A stretch of 64,000 nucleotides of DNA from Spectribacter hydrogenoxidans (GCF_031846275.1 NZ_JAVRIB010000004.1:178947-242946), one strand, 5' to 3'. Counted from the stretch's first letter, positions 24,425 to 33,750 are shown. Translations and numbers: made by a program. Notes: generated by a model not told the origin, from the letters alone.

Positions 24425-24673
24425 TCAGCGGTTGAGCGCGCGGTAGCCGGCCAGCAGGATCAGGGCGCCGATGATGGCGGTGACGATGCTGCCCAGGCTC
24501 AGACCGCCAGTGGTGCCGAGACCCACGAGCGAGCCCACGAAGCCGCCCACGAAGGCACCGGCGATGCCGATCAGCATGGTCACGATAAGGCCGCCGGGAT
24601 CGTTGCCGGGCATGATCCACTTCGCGAGTGCACCGGCAATCAGGCCGAGAATGATCCAGGAAAGAATGCCCAT
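24425..24673 (-). CDS. GlsB/YeaQ/YmgE family membrane protein
   Basis: 82 residues from the ATG at 24673, placed after GGAGAAC. Three hydrophobic segments contain the repeated Gly-rich pattern (MGILSWIILGLIAGALAKWI, GGLIVTMLIGIAGAFVGGFVGSL, GSIVTAIIGALILLAGYRAL) of the transglycosylase-associated or stress-response YeaQ family. Its function is unclear; homologues respond to general stress. It is monocistronic with a terminator behind it. Confidence 0.88.
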   Translation of the reverse strand: MGILSWIILGLIAGALAKWIMPGNDPGGLIVTMLIGIAGAFVGGFVGSLVGLGTTGGLSLGSIVTAIIGALILLAGYRALNR

Positions 24674-24769
24674 GATGTTCTCCTTCTCCAGATTGTTGTG
24701 GCGAGACTCCCGTGTACCCCGTTCGTTTGGCAACGACAAGTCAGCGGCACCGGTTTCGGCGCCACGCTG

Positions 24770-25153
24770 CTATTCTCCGAACCACTGGGTCAGCCGTGCC
24801 CGCGCCAGCTGTCGGACATCATCATCGATGTAGGCCGACAGGGTGCTGACCGCCAGCGCCAGCGCGGCCAGGTCATCGGTGTAGCCCACCGCGACCAGCC
24901 AGTCCGGGACCGAATCCAGGGGCATGATGAAGTAGGCCAGCGCGCCGTATGCGGTGCGCCGGGCCCAGGCCGGCGTGTCCGGCCGGCGGGCCGCGTAGTG
25001 TAGTTGCAGGGCCTTTTCCACCGCCTGGCGACCGGCATCGCCGGCATTCCGGGCCAGCTTGGACCATAGCGAGGCCTCGCGGTAGTGCGGGGTCGGGCCG
25101 GCGGGTTCGTGCGTTTCGTCAGTCACTGTCTGAGTGTGCCATAGCCAATCCAC
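24770..25153 (-). CDS. YkvA/DUF1232 family protein
   Basis: 127 residues if the GTG at 25153 is used; a GTG nine codons later is also possible and neither has a convincing ribosome site. The core AYGALAYFIMPLDSVPDWLVAVGYTDDLAALALAV is the DUF1232 signature (P-x-D-x-x-P-D...G..DD). The role is unknown; members are usually small membrane-associated proteins. Confidence 0.8.
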   Translation of the reverse strand: MDWLWHTQTVTDETHEPAGPTPHYREASLWSKLARNAGDAGRQAVEKALQLHYAARRPDTPAWARRTAYGALAYFIMPLDSVPDWLVAVGYTDDLAALALAVSTLSAYIDDDVRQLARARLTQWFGE

Positions 25154-25194
25154 TCAAGCCGCGGCGCCAGCGGTGGGCTGGCGCCGTTCGCCGA

Positions 25195-26010
25195 TCAGAT
25201 CTGGCAGCGCGGGCAGAAAAACGTGCTGCGCTGGCCGATGATCCGGCGGCGTACCGAGGTGGCGTCGCGCGGGCAGGGTTGTCCCTCGCGGCCGTACACC
25301 GCTAGCGATAGCTGGAACCAGCCGGTGCCGCCGTCCACCCCAATGTAGTCGCGCAGGGTGGTGCCGCCGGCGTCGATGGCGCGTGCCAGCGTCTGCTTGA
25401 TGGCGGCGGCAAGCCGAGCGTAGCGGACGCGGCCGATGCGGCCGGCGGGGCGGCTGGGGTGAATGCCGGCCTCGAATAGCGCTTCGCTGGCGTAGATATT
25501 ACCCACCCCGACCACGTTGGCGGCGTCCATGATGAATACCTTGACCGCGGCCCGCCGGCCGCGCGAACGGGCATAGAGCCAGTCGCCGCTGAATTCGGGT
25601 GATAGCGGCTCCGGGCCCAGTCCCGCAATCAGCGCGTGTTCGTCGGGGGGATGCTGCAACCACAGGGCGCAGCCAAAACGGCGCGGGTCGTTAAGGCGCA
25701 TGACCTGCCCCGAGTCCAGTCGGATATCCAGATGATCATGCAGGCCGGCCGGAGTGTCCGTCGGGACAATACGCAGGCGCCCGGACATACCCAGGTGCAT
25801 GAGCAGGTGGCCGTCACCGGCGGCCAGCAGCAGGTACTTGGCCCGCCGGGTCAGGGCATCGATCCGGCGCCCGGGCAGGTCCCGGGCCAGTTGCGGTGTG
25901 ACCGGCCAGCGCAGGCGGGGCTGGCGCACGGTTACCGTGACCACGTGCCGGCCGACCACGTGCGGCGCCAGCCCCCGGCGGGTGGTTTCCACCTCCGGTA
26001 GTTCCGGCAT
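25195..26010 (-). CDS. mutM: formamidopyrimidine-DNA glycosylase with altered zinc finger
   Basis: 271 residues, normal length. It removes 8-oxoguanine and ring-opened purines from DNA. The catalytic N-terminal Pro is in MPELPEVETTRRGL, with LMHLGMSGRLR, a helix-two-turn-helix region (VVGVGNIYASEALFEAGIHPSR) and the GTTLRDYIGVDGGTGWFQ segment. The C-terminal zinc finger reads QPCPRDATSV...FFCPRCQI: the second of the four zinc cysteines is Asp (codon GAC), where the family has CxxC. The enzyme may keep zinc with Asp as ligand, bind it weakly, or be a zincless variant. Confidence 0.92.
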   Translation of the reverse strand: MPELPEVETTRRGLAPHVVGRHVVTVTVRQPRLRWPVTPQLARDLPGRRIDALTRRAKYLLLAAGDGHLLMHLGMSGRLRIVPTDTPAGLHDHLDIRLDSGQVMRLNDPRRFGCALWLQHPPDEHALIAGLGPEPLSPEFSGDWLYARSRGRRAAVKVFIMDAANVVGVGNIYASEALFEAGIHPSRPAGRIGRVRYARLAAAIKQTLARAIDAGGTTLRDYIGVDGGTGWFQLSLAVYGREGQPCPRDATSVRRRIIGQRSTFFCPRCQI

Positions 26011-26063
26011 CAGCGTTTCCCGCCGGACGGCAACAGGACCGGGCCGGTCGTGCTCATCCGGGG

Positions 26064-26957
26064 CTACTCGTCGGCCGGCGTCAGTTCGACATCCGGCTGG
26101 TTCTTAAGTGAAGACGCACCGGCATGGGTCATCTCCAGCAGCGGCGCCGCCCGGTTTGCCCCGACCTGGAAGACGACACCAAGGTCCTCTCGGCGCAGTT
26201 GCAGTTGCGGTTCCCGCGCGACCACGCCAAACGTGAACCTGCCGTGGTCCGCGGTTTCGATGACCACGGTTTCCGGGGCTGGCGCGTCGCCTGCGGGCCC
26301 GGCCCACATTGCTTGGGTGTGTTCCCACAGGTCCACCGTGCGCTGGGCGGCATCCGCACTCGCCGCGTCGGTCGCCGGCTCGATGTTCCAGCCACCCTGT
26401 TGGTTGGGGCTGAGTTGCCGTTCCGGCAGCGTCAGTCGGGTAATGCGGGCATCGGGTGGCAGCAGCCGGCGGCTGATCAGGTCGCTGTAATCACCGCCCA
26501 GGGCCTGCATGTTGGGCTCGTTGATCAGGTGGATATCGCGCCCCACCTGGGCGTACCGGAAGCCCTTGACCGCCTCGCTGCCGCCAAGCTGGATGGCCGG
26601 CGCGTCGTCGAACTGCACTTCAGCGACCGGTTCCAGCAATCCCAGCCTCCCGAGCTCTACCTGGCCCGCCGCCATGCGACGTTTGGACGCGGTCGATGCC
26701 AGCCGCAGTACCTGATTCACCGTTGCCTGATCCGCGCGGGCCGTCACCGGCGCATCGAGTCGCCAGCCGGTATCGGTACGGGCGAGGTCGATGGTCGGCT
26801 GATCGGGGGTGGTGATGCGTATCCGCTCGATCTGTTCGCCGCGCAGCGGCGTGAGGGTTTCCGTCTTCGGTTCGGCCGGCCGGTCGAGCCAGAGCAGCGC
26901 GCCCATGGCCACCGAACCGGAAATCAGTCCCAGATTGAGAAGCGTGCGTGCGCGCAT
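26064..26957 (-). CDS. DUF4340 domain protein of the Gld-type ABC operon
   Basis: 297 residues. One N-terminal membrane anchor (LLNLGLISGSVAMGALLWL) and a periplasmic DUF4340 domain (LRGEQIERIRITTPDQPTIDLARTDTGWRLDAPVTARADQATVNQVL). It is the last gene of a four-gene unit with an ATP-binding protein, an ABC-2 permease and a GldG-like protein, and starts six bases after the GldG-like stop. The transported substrate is unknown. Confidence 0.82.
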   Translation of the reverse strand: MRARTLLNLGLISGSVAMGALLWLDRPAEPKTETLTPLRGEQIERIRITTPDQPTIDLARTDTGWRLDAPVTARADQATVNQVLRLASTASKRRMAAGQVELGRLGLLEPVAEVQFDDAPAIQLGGSEAVKGFRYAQVGRDIHLINEPNMQALGGDYSDLISRRLLPPDARITRLTLPERQLSPNQQGGWNIEPATDAASADAAQRTVDLWEHTQAMWAGPAGDAPAPETVVIETADHGRFTFGVVAREPQLQLRREDLGVVFQVGANRAAPLLEMTHAGASSLKNQPDVELTPADE

Positions 26958-26963
26958 GGCCGT

Positions 26964-28313
26964 TCAGCCGCGCCGGCGCCACCACCAACGGCCCAGACCG
27001 ATGGCGAGCAGCAACAATGGGAGGGCGATCACGAATCCCAGCCAGATGAAGCGCGTTTCCCAAGGCGCCAGAGTCAGCGAGGCGTCCGGGGCGACCGGCA
27101 CGTCGACGGCTATCTGCGAATCCCGGTGGGCCAGCCACTGGATCAGCGCCATCGCGAACGCCCGGTTGCCGAGCGTGCCTAGGTTGGCGTTGGTGGCGAA
27201 GTCGCTGTCGGCCAGGGCCACGGCCCGCTGGGGTCCGGCCGGCGTGCTGGCTGACCCGTCACCCTCGGGGGGGCCGGTCTTGCGCTCTAGCGCCATGCCG
27301 ATGGTCACGGGTCCGGCACGGTCGCCGTCGTCCTCGGCAAAGCTGACTTCCTCGCCGTCAAGCTCGCCGGTTTCCAGCCACGAGCGGGCCGGTGTCCGGA
27401 TAAGACTAGCAGCCTCCCAGGCCGTGTCGTCGCCCACGCTGACACCCCCGGCGAAGGGGAACAGCGTGAGGCCCTCGAGCCGCTCGGTGACGGGGTGGCG
27501 GGGATAATTGACCACCAGCGACAGCGCCGGATGTCCCGTGCCCAGGGCCTGATAGTCCGGGTAGATTACCGTGCCGGTTTGCCACTGCAGTCCCAGTGCG
27601 TCCGCGAGGCCAGGCATGGGGTCCTGCGTGCTCGGGTCGGTGAGCCACAGCAAGTTGCCGCCGTTGTCCAGATAATCGCGGATCAGCTCGACCTCGCCGG
27701 GCAAGGGTGACTGCTGGGGGCTGGCGATGACCAGCACCGAGGTATTGTCGGGGATCGCCGGCGACTCGCCCAGGTTCAGCGGCCGGGTCTTGAGTCCCTG
27801 TCGGCCCAGCGCGGCGCTGAACTGGCTGTAGCCCCCGGGTTCCTCATTCTGCGGATCGCGCTCGCCGTGTCCGGTGAGAAACACCACCCATTGGTCTCGA
27901 CCCGCGGCCAGGCGCTGGAGGGTGCTGGTGACGGACTGTTCGGTGAGATCGTCGAGCGTGGCGTCGCGCTCGTCGTAGCTCACCCGCACCTCACCATCGC
28001 GACGCACGCCCAGCTCACGCATGCGCTGTGGTGCCTCCGCCGGGTCGACGAAGGTCAGGGATACGCTGTCGTCGGCGCGGCGGTAGCGATCGAGTTGATC
28101 CCGGATGGACTGGCGGATGGGTCCCGGATAAGCGTAAGCGATGAACCGGATTTCGCCGGGCATCGAGTCGAGAATGCGCTGCGACGCCGGCGTCAGGGAA
28201 TTGCGGTTGGCGTGGGTCCAGTCCGCATGCAGCGTGTAGCGGCCGCTGACGAATACCAGCAGGGCCGCCACGGCGATCATGAGCAGGATGGTCAGGGCAT
28301 GCTGAACCCTCAT
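26964..28313 (-). CDS. GldG-like ABC transporter auxiliary protein
   Basis: 449 residues from the ATG at 28313, which overlaps the permease stop as TGATG. An N-terminal helix (ILLMIAVAALLVFVSGRYTL), a periplasmic domain with VVFLTGHGERDPQNEEPGGYSQF and LVIASPQQSPLPGEVELIRDYLDNGGNLLWLTDP (ABC-type auxiliary domain) and a C-terminal helix with a basic end are typical of GldG-like proteins. They are named for Flavobacterium gliding but are common in non-gliding gammaproteobacteria. Confidence 0.85.
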   Translation of the reverse strand: MRVQHALTILLMIAVAALLVFVSGRYTLHADWTHANRNSLTPASQRILDSMPGEIRFIAYAYPGPIRQSIRDQLDRYRRADDSVSLTFVDPAEAPQRMRELGVRRDGEVRVSYDERDATLDDLTEQSVTSTLQRLAAGRDQWVVFLTGHGERDPQNEEPGGYSQFSAALGRQGLKTRPLNLGESPAIPDNTSVLVIASPQQSPLPGEVELIRDYLDNGGNLLWLTDPSTQDPMPGLADALGLQWQTGTVIYPDYQALGTGHPALSLVVNYPRHPVTERLEGLTLFPFAGGVSVGDDTAWEAASLIRTPARSWLETGELDGEEVSFAEDDGDRAGPVTIGMALERKTGPPEGDGSASTPAGPQRAVALADSDFATNANLGTLGNRAFAMALIQWLAHRDSQIAVDVPVAPDASLTLAPWETRFIWLGFVIALPLLLLAIGLGRWWWRRRG

Positions 28314-29083
28314 CAGTGCCGCTCCATGTCTAGCCGCTGGACAGTCAACGCCAGGAATAGCCCGCAGAAGATCAGGTAGTAGGCGACATCCCCGGTATCG
28401 AAGATGCCGTAGAGCAGGTTGTCGTAGTGACCGATCAGCGACAGCTGGCGGGCGAGGTCCCCCAGCGGCAGGGTCATGCCCATGATGGCTGGTTGCCAGT
28501 CGAAGAATGACACGGCGTGAAGTAGCCAGATGCCCAGCAGCAGCCCGAAGGTGGCGATGGCCGCTACCGTGGGTTCGCGTGTCAGCGACGAGATGAAGAT
28601 CCCGGCGGCGGCAAACGCCGCCATCATCAGCCACAGCCCGAGCAGGCCGGCTGCCAGCATGCCCAGGTCGAGCTGGGTGCCCAGGCTCAGTGACAGCGGC
28701 ATCAGCGCGGTCAGGCCGAGCATGAGGGTCAGGAACGCCTGGATGCCGGCAAACTTGCCCAGGACCAGGCCGGTGAGGGTGACGGGCGAGGCCAGCAGCA
28801 GGTCCAGCGTGCCGGCCTTACGTTCTTCGGCAAACAGGCGCATGGTCAGCAACGGGATGACCAGCAGCAGGATGATGGTGGCAAACCGGAACAGCCCGCC
28901 GCCGATCACCTCGGACACGCCGCTGTAATCACCCAGGCGCTGCGGGTTGAGCATCAGGTCGGCCAGACTCATGGCGAACAGAAGCCCCAGCAGCAACTGC
29001 ACCACCGCCAGCATGGTCCAGGCCAGGGGAGATACGAACAGCCGCGCCAGTTCTTGGCGGGCGATGATCCAGACTGACGTCAT
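28313..29083 (-). CDS. ABC-2 type permease (GldF-like)
   Basis: 256 residues with about six helices. The conserved GGLFRFATIILLLVIPLLTMRLFAEERKAGTLDLLLASPV segment is the ABC-2 permease signature (RxFAEERKxGTxxLLLxxP). Both ends overlap the neighbours as TGATG, so the operon is tightly coupled. Confidence 0.88.
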   Translation of the reverse strand: MTSVWIIARQELARLFVSPLAWTMLAVVQLLLGLLFAMSLADLMLNPQRLGDYSGVSEVIGGGLFRFATIILLLVIPLLTMRLFAEERKAGTLDLLLASPVTLTGLVLGKFAGIQAFLTLMLGLTALMPLSLSLGTQLDLGMLAAGLLGLWLMMAAFAAAGIFISSLTREPTVAAIATFGLLLGIWLLHAVSFFDWQPAIMGMTLPLGDLARQLSLIGHYDNLLYGIFDTGDVAYYLIFCGLFLALTVQRLDMERH

Positions 29084-30045
29084 CAGGCCGCCTGCCGGGT
29101 TGCAGGGCGATCGGCGCTGGTCAGTTCGGTAAAGATATCCTCCAGCGCACGCCGCGGCTGACTCAGTTCGAACAGGCCCCAGTCATCCCGCGCGGCCTGA
29201 CCGGCGATGGCCTCGCGCGGATCGGCGCCGGGCGCGCAGGTCAGTTGCCACAGACCTTCCTCGATTGCCTCGACCCGTTCGATGCCCGATACCGAGGAAA
29301 GTACGTCTTCGCCGGGCGGCCGGCGTAGCCCCAGGCGCAGCGTTCGCGGACGCTCGTCGCCCTCGATGTCGCGCATCGGCCGGTCGAACACCAGTTGCCC
29401 GCCGTGAATGATGGCCACCCGCGCACAGGTGGCCTGGATTTCCGGCAGGATGTGGCTGGACAGGATCACGCTGTGCGACTCGCCCAGTCGCCGGATCAGG
29501 GCGCGGATTTCGCGGATCTGGTTCGGGTCGAGCCCGGCGGTGGGCTCGTCGAGGATCACCACGTCCGGCCGGTGCAGAATGGCCTGGGCGATACCCACCC
29601 GCTGCTGATAGCCCTTGGAACAGTGCGCGATCAGGCGACTGCCCATGTCGGCCAGGCCGCAGTCGGTCATGGCCGAGGCCACCGCCGCGCCCTGCTCGCG
29701 CCGGGGAATGCGATGCAACCGGGCGCAGAACGCCAGGTATTCGCGTACCGTCTGTTCCGGGTACAGCGGCGGGCGCTCCGGCAGATAGCCCAGGTGGCGC
29801 TTGGCCCGGCTGGGCGCCCGGGCCATGTCGAGGCCGCGGATCAGCACGCGTCCTTCGGACGGGGCCAGGCAGCCGGCCAGCATGCGCAGGGTGGTGGACT
29901 TGCCGGCGCCGTTGGGACCGAGCAGGCCCAGGATTTCGCCGTTGCGCAGTTGCAGATCGAGCCCGGCAACCGCCCGAATCAGGCCATAGCGACGCGTCAG
30001 ACCTTGCGCATCGACAAGCACGTCGTTATTCATGGCCTGACTCAT
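29083..30045 (-). CDS. ABC transporter ATP-binding protein (GldA-like)
   Basis: 320 residues. Walker A GPNGAGKST, Q-loop region YLPERPPLYPEQTV, signature SKGYQQRVGIAQAIL, Walker B VVILDEPTAGLDP and H-loop SSHILPE are all intact. A C-terminal domain of about 90 residues is typical of the GldA/NatA drug- or Na-exporter class. It is the first gene of the four-gene unit, divergent from the hydantoinase gene by 23 bases. The Met four codons downstream is an alternative start. Confidence 0.88.
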   Translation of the reverse strand: MSQAMNNDVLVDAQGLTRRYGLIRAVAGLDLQLRNGEILGLLGPNGAGKSTTLRMLAGCLAPSEGRVLIRGLDMARAPSRAKRHLGYLPERPPLYPEQTVREYLAFCARLHRIPRREQGAAVASAMTDCGLADMGSRLIAHCSKGYQQRVGIAQAILHRPDVVILDEPTAGLDPNQIREIRALIRRLGESHSVILSSHILPEIQATCARVAIIHGGQLVFDRPMRDIEGDERPRTLRLGLRRPPGEDVLSSVSGIERVEAIEEGLWQLTCAPGADPREAIAGQAARDDWGLFELSQPRRALEDIFTELTSADRPATRQAA

Positions 30046-30068
30046 GCTCCTTAGGTTGATATCCGCTG

Positions 30069-32072
30069 ATGACCACTCGCGGCGCGCCCGGTTCCCGGGT
30101 TCATCTTCTGGTCGGCGTCGACACCGGCGGCACCTTTACCGATTTCGTCGCTTTCGACGGTGAGCATCTGCGCGTGGCCAAGGTCGCCTCCACGCCGGCG
30201 GCGCCCGAGCGCGCGGTCACCGAGGGACTGGCGCGGCTGAATATCGCCGAGGCTAATCTGGTTCACGGTTCCACCGTGGCCACCAACGCCCTGCTGCAAG
30301 GGCACCACGCGGTGACTGCCTATGTCACCAATGAGGGCCTGACCGACGTGCTCACCATCGGCCGGCAGGCGCGTGGTGAATTGTACGCGCTGGAACCGGC
30401 GCCTCGAAAGATCCCGGTTCCCCCCGAGTTGTGCCTGGCGGTCGACCAGCGCAGCGATGCTCGCGGCGGCGAGGTGAAACCGCTTGGCGATGCCAGCCTG
30501 GCGGCGCTCGAACAACATCTGGCCGAACTGGCGCCCGAGGCGGTGGCGATCAATCTGCTGTACTCGTTCTTCGACGACCGCGCCGAGCGGCGTCTGACCG
30601 AGGCGCTGGCATCGGACTATTTCGTGAGCCGGTCCAGCGCGGTGCTGGCCGAATACAAGGAATACGAACGCGGCATCACCACCTGGATCAACGCCAGCCT
30701 CGGCCCGCGTGTCGGGCGCTATCTGGGTCGGCTGCGGTCGGCGGTGGGCGAGTTCTCGGTGATGCATAGCACGGCCGGGACGATGTCGGTCGAACGAGCC
30801 CGCGAACGAGCGGTGGACATGCTGCTTTCCGGGCCGGCCGCCGGCCTGGTCGGTGCCCGGTTCGTCGGGCGGTTGGCCGACCGCGAACGGTTGCTGACGT
30901 TCGACATGGGCGGCACCAGTACCGATGTGGCGCTGATTGACGGCGACATCCCGCTGACCAGCAACGGCGAGATCGGCGGTTTCCCGGTGGCGGTCCCGAT
31001 GGTCGACATGCACACGCTGGGCGCGGGCGGCGGCTCGCTGGCCCGGGTGGACGCGGGTGGTCTGCTGGCTGTGGGGCCGTCTTCTGCGGGTGCTGACCCC
31101 GGGCCGGCCTGCTACGGGCGCGGCGGTACCGAGGCCACCGTCACCGACGCCAATATGGTGCTGGGTCGCCTGCCGGCCTCGACCCGGCTGGGCGGCGATA
31201 CCGCGCTGGATATGGCCGCCGCGCAAACGGCGGTGGATGCGGTAGCGCAACAACTGGGCACCGACCGCATGGCTGCCGCCGAAGGCATCCTCGCGGTGGT
31301 CAACGAGGCCATGGCCGGCGGGCTGCGGGTGATGTCGGTTCAGCGGGGGGAGGACCCGCGCGAACGTACGCTGCTGTGTTTCGGCGGGGCGGGCGGGCTG
31401 CATGTCTGCGCGCTGGCCGACGCGCTGGGCATGACCCGGGCCATGGTGCCGGTGCACGCCGGGGTGCTGTCGGCGCTGGGCATGCTGGTAGCGAGGCGTT
31501 CTCGGGAGATGTCGCGCAGCGTGCTGGAAGCGGCCGCCGCGCTATCGGATTCGCGGATCGAAGCCTGGCTGGCCGAGCTGCGGGCGCAAGGCGAGGCGGA
31601 ACTGCGCGCCGAAGGCGTCGATGCGACCACAATCACTGCCAACGCGTCTCTGGATATCCGCTATCAGGGCCAGAGTGCGGCGCTCAGCATTGCCTGGCGC
31701 GGCATGACCCACGCGCACGCGGATTTTCATGCGGCGCACGAGCGGCAGAATGGCTATCGGCTGGATGAACCGGTAGAGGTCGTCACCGTACGGCTGGGCC
31801 TGGCCGGGCCCGAACTGGATATGTCCCTGCCTCAGCGCGCCGAGTCGTCGGCGTCGGTCGATGCCGAGGAACATGTCGTGGTCGATGGGTGTGATGACCG
31901 GGTGCCGGTTTACGCGCGTGATGCGCTGCCGGCCGGATGGTGGGCCGACGGGCCCGCGATTGTTCGCGACGCGGTGGCCACCATCTGGCTGGCGCCCGGC
32001 TGGGCCGGCGAAACGGACACCTACGGCAATCTGCTGCTGACATCGTTACGCAATCAATCCGCCGTATCGTGA
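30069..32072 (+). CDS. hydantoinase/oxoprolinase A-type subunit, orphan
   Basis: 667 residues. The N-terminal VGVDTGGTFTDFVAFDG and VHGSTVATNALLQ, the central LTFDMGGTSTDVALIDG, and MHTLGAGGGSLARVDAGGLLAVGPSSAGADPGPACYG are the acetate-kinase-like signatures of HyuA. These ATP-dependent enzymes open hydantoins, oxoproline or acetone-type substrates, normally with a HyuB subunit. No HyuB is next to it: the following 363 bases are non-coding and lead to a porin. Some HyuA homologues are reported with other partners or alone, so the substrate is not predictable here. Confidence 0.85.
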   Translation: MTTRGAPGSRVHLLVGVDTGGTFTDFVAFDGEHLRVAKVASTPAAPERAVTEGLARLNIAEANLVHGSTVATNALLQGHHAVTAYVTNEGLTDVLTIGRQARGELYALEPAPRKIPVPPELCLAVDQRSDARGGEVKPLGDASLAALEQHLAELAPEAVAINLLYSFFDDRAERRLTEALASDYFVSRSSAVLAEYKEYERGITTWINASLGPRVGRYLGRLRSAVGEFSVMHSTAGTMSVERARERAVDMLLSGPAAGLVGARFVGRLADRERLLTFDMGGTSTDVALIDGDIPLTSNGEIGGFPVAVPMVDMHTLGAGGGSLARVDAGGLLAVGPSSAGADPGPACYGRGGTEATVTDANMVLGRLPASTRLGGDTALDMAAAQTAVDAVAQQLGTDRMAAAEGILAVVNEAMAGGLRVMSVQRGEDPRERTLLCFGGAGGLHVCALADALGMTRAMVPVHAGVLSALGMLVARRSREMSRSVLEAAAALSDSRIEAWLAELRAQGEAELRAEGVDATTITANASLDIRYQGQSAALSIAWRGMTHAHADFHAAHERQNGYRLDEPVEVVTVRLGLAGPELDMSLPQRAESSASVDAEEHVVVDGCDDRVPVYARDALPAGWWADGPAIVRDAVATIWLAPGWAGETDTYGNLLLTSLRNQSAVS

Positions 32073-32435
32073 GGGCTGGTCTCGGGCGTGCATCCAAACG
32101 GGGCGGTCAGCGCCGGCCGTTTCGTCCCGTGGTCGAGCGGCATCCGTTTGCGGCCAATATGTTGCGGTGCATTACTCGAGTGGCTTGACAGCTGCGCCAT
32201 AACTGTTCATAAAACGTGACAGGGTCCGTCGCAAACGAGACATGATGACCTTGGGGCACGGGTTAATGAGCGAGAGTACGGGGATTTTCCCGTGGCGCAG
32301 TCAATGGCACACGGCTTGCTACTTCGCAGTGCAGGCCGGGCCCGTGGTTCGCGATGCGGACTCTAACGACTCTGGAACTGGCGGGTCCGGTTCCTGGGGA
32401 CCCGGATTGGTATTCCACTTGGAGGGGAATCAACG
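32073..32435 (+). promoter_or_regulatory. 363-base leader and promoter region of the porin gene
   Basis: No convincing gene. A likely promoter has TTGACA at 32185-32190 and CATAAA at 32208-32213 with a 17-base spacer, giving an mRNA leader of over 200 bases. A hairpin (32382-32388 with 32398-32404) lies about 30 bases before the ATG, and the ribosome site is GGAGGGGA. The long leader could host post-transcriptional control, as is common for porins. Confidence 0.5.
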
Positions 32436-33683
32436 ATGCGTTTAAACAAACTCGCGGTTCATGCGGCGGGCGCAGCCTTTGCGTTCGGCGCGATGCCTGC
32501 AGCGCAGGCAGTCGACATGAAGGCCGGTGACTGGACCTTGTCCGTCAACGGCAACGTCAATGCCCACTACGTAAACATTAGTTGTGATGACAATCCTGGC
32601 GCAGTGACCGGGGCGGTGGCGTGTATGCAGAACGCCGACTCGGGTGAGGATCAGTTCTCGAATGTGCGCACCGGCCTGCTGCCGGCGGCGATCGTTTTCA
32701 CTGTGGCCACGCAGCAGAACGGCTGGGATGTTTCCGGCACATTCGGGTTCTATCCCGGCATCGTCAGCAACGATGGAGGCTCTCCTAACCTGCAGCAGAC
32801 CGCTGGCGCCACGAATGTTGGGTTAGCCACAACTGGTATCGATGCTCGTCAGGTGTTTCTGAAGTTCGGCAACGCCGACTTCGGTAGCGTCAAGATGGGT
32901 CGCGACTTCGGCCTGTTCGGTTTTGACGCCATCATCAACGACATGACCATTCCGGGCGTAGGTGCCAGCCCGAATGCGGTCGGCGCGCCGGCCAACACGT
33001 CGCTGGGTTCCATCGGCCTAGGTTACATCTACACCGATACCCTGTCCCAGATTAACTACACCACGCCGGACTTCGGCGGCTTTACGGCCACCGCCGGCAT
33101 TTTCCAGACCATCGATTCGCTCACTGCGGCAACATCACTGGGTGTTGCTGAGAGCGCGCCCGGCTTCCATGGTCAGCTACGTTATGGATGGAGCAGCGGA
33201 TTCGTATCGGTCAACGGCATGTCGATGGACGTGGATTGCACCGCCGATGCCGCGCCAGGCGACGGCGTCTGCGTCGAGGAAGAGGCTACCGGCTTCGATG
33301 TGAACTACAAGCAGGCCTTCGGTCCGCTGGAGTTGTTCCTGTCGTACTACACCACCGAGGGCCTCGGCGCGACGGCGCTGCTGTTCAACGGCTTTGATGC
33401 GACGGGTAGTGCACGCGATTCCGATGGTGGTCTGGCCCAGTTGACCTTCACCGCTGGGGCCACTAAGTATGGCATCAACTATGGTGAATCCAACCTTGAT
33501 GCGAATGCTGGTGATCTAGGCACGCTGCTCGATAAGAACAGCAAGATTACCGCTGGCATTTACCACAGCTTGACGCCGAACCTGACGCTTCTGGCCGAGT
33601 ACTCCGACGTGGAGTCCGAGGCGCAGAACGGCAACACGATCGAGTCGGACAACTTTAACGTGGGTGCTTTCTTCGCTTTCTGA
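32436..33683 (+). CDS. Gram-negative general porin
   Basis: 415 residues with a signal peptide (MRLNKLAVHAAGAAFAFGAMPAAQA). The mature protein begins VDMKAGDWTLSVNGNVNAHYVN and ends with the aromatic beta-barrel terminus GAFFAF. RQVFLKFGNADFGSVKMGRDFGLFG is the typical porin strand-turn pattern. It sits in the outer membrane as a trimeric 16-stranded channel for small solutes. Its codon use is less GC-biased than the neighbours, as expected for a highly expressed gene. It is monocistronic with a terminator. Confidence 0.85.
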   Translation: MRLNKLAVHAAGAAFAFGAMPAAQAVDMKAGDWTLSVNGNVNAHYVNISCDDNPGAVTGAVACMQNADSGEDQFSNVRTGLLPAAIVFTVATQQNGWDVSGTFGFYPGIVSNDGGSPNLQQTAGATNVGLATTGIDARQVFLKFGNADFGSVKMGRDFGLFGFDAIINDMTIPGVGASPNAVGAPANTSLGSIGLGYIYTDTLSQINYTTPDFGGFTATAGIFQTIDSLTAATSLGVAESAPGFHGQLRYGWSSGFVSVNGMSMDVDCTADAAPGDGVCVEEEATGFDVNYKQAFGPLELFLSYYTTEGLGATALLFNGFDATGSARDSDGGLAQLTFTAGATKYGINYGESNLDANAGDLGTLLDKNSKITAGIYHSLTPNLTLLAEYSDVESEAQNGNTIESDNFNVGAFFAF

Positions 33684-33715
33684 TATTGACCTGACGCGAT
33701 TGCGTTAAGACCGAA

Positions 33716-33750
33716 GGCCGGGCTTCCGTTGGTTGCCCGGCCTTTTCTTT
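33716..33750 (+). terminator. intrinsic terminator after the porin
   Basis: GGCCGGGC at 33716-33723 pairs with GCCCGGCC at 33735-33742, followed by TTTTCTTT. Confidence 0.9.

Noticed and set aside
30051..31457. 468-codon minus-strand frame opposite the hydantoinase gene
   Set aside because: His/Gln/Arg-rich translation with no domain, antisense to a clear HyuA.
32242..32445. 67-codon ORF before the porin
   Set aside because: Overlaps the porin start, no ribosome site, no family; treated as leader.
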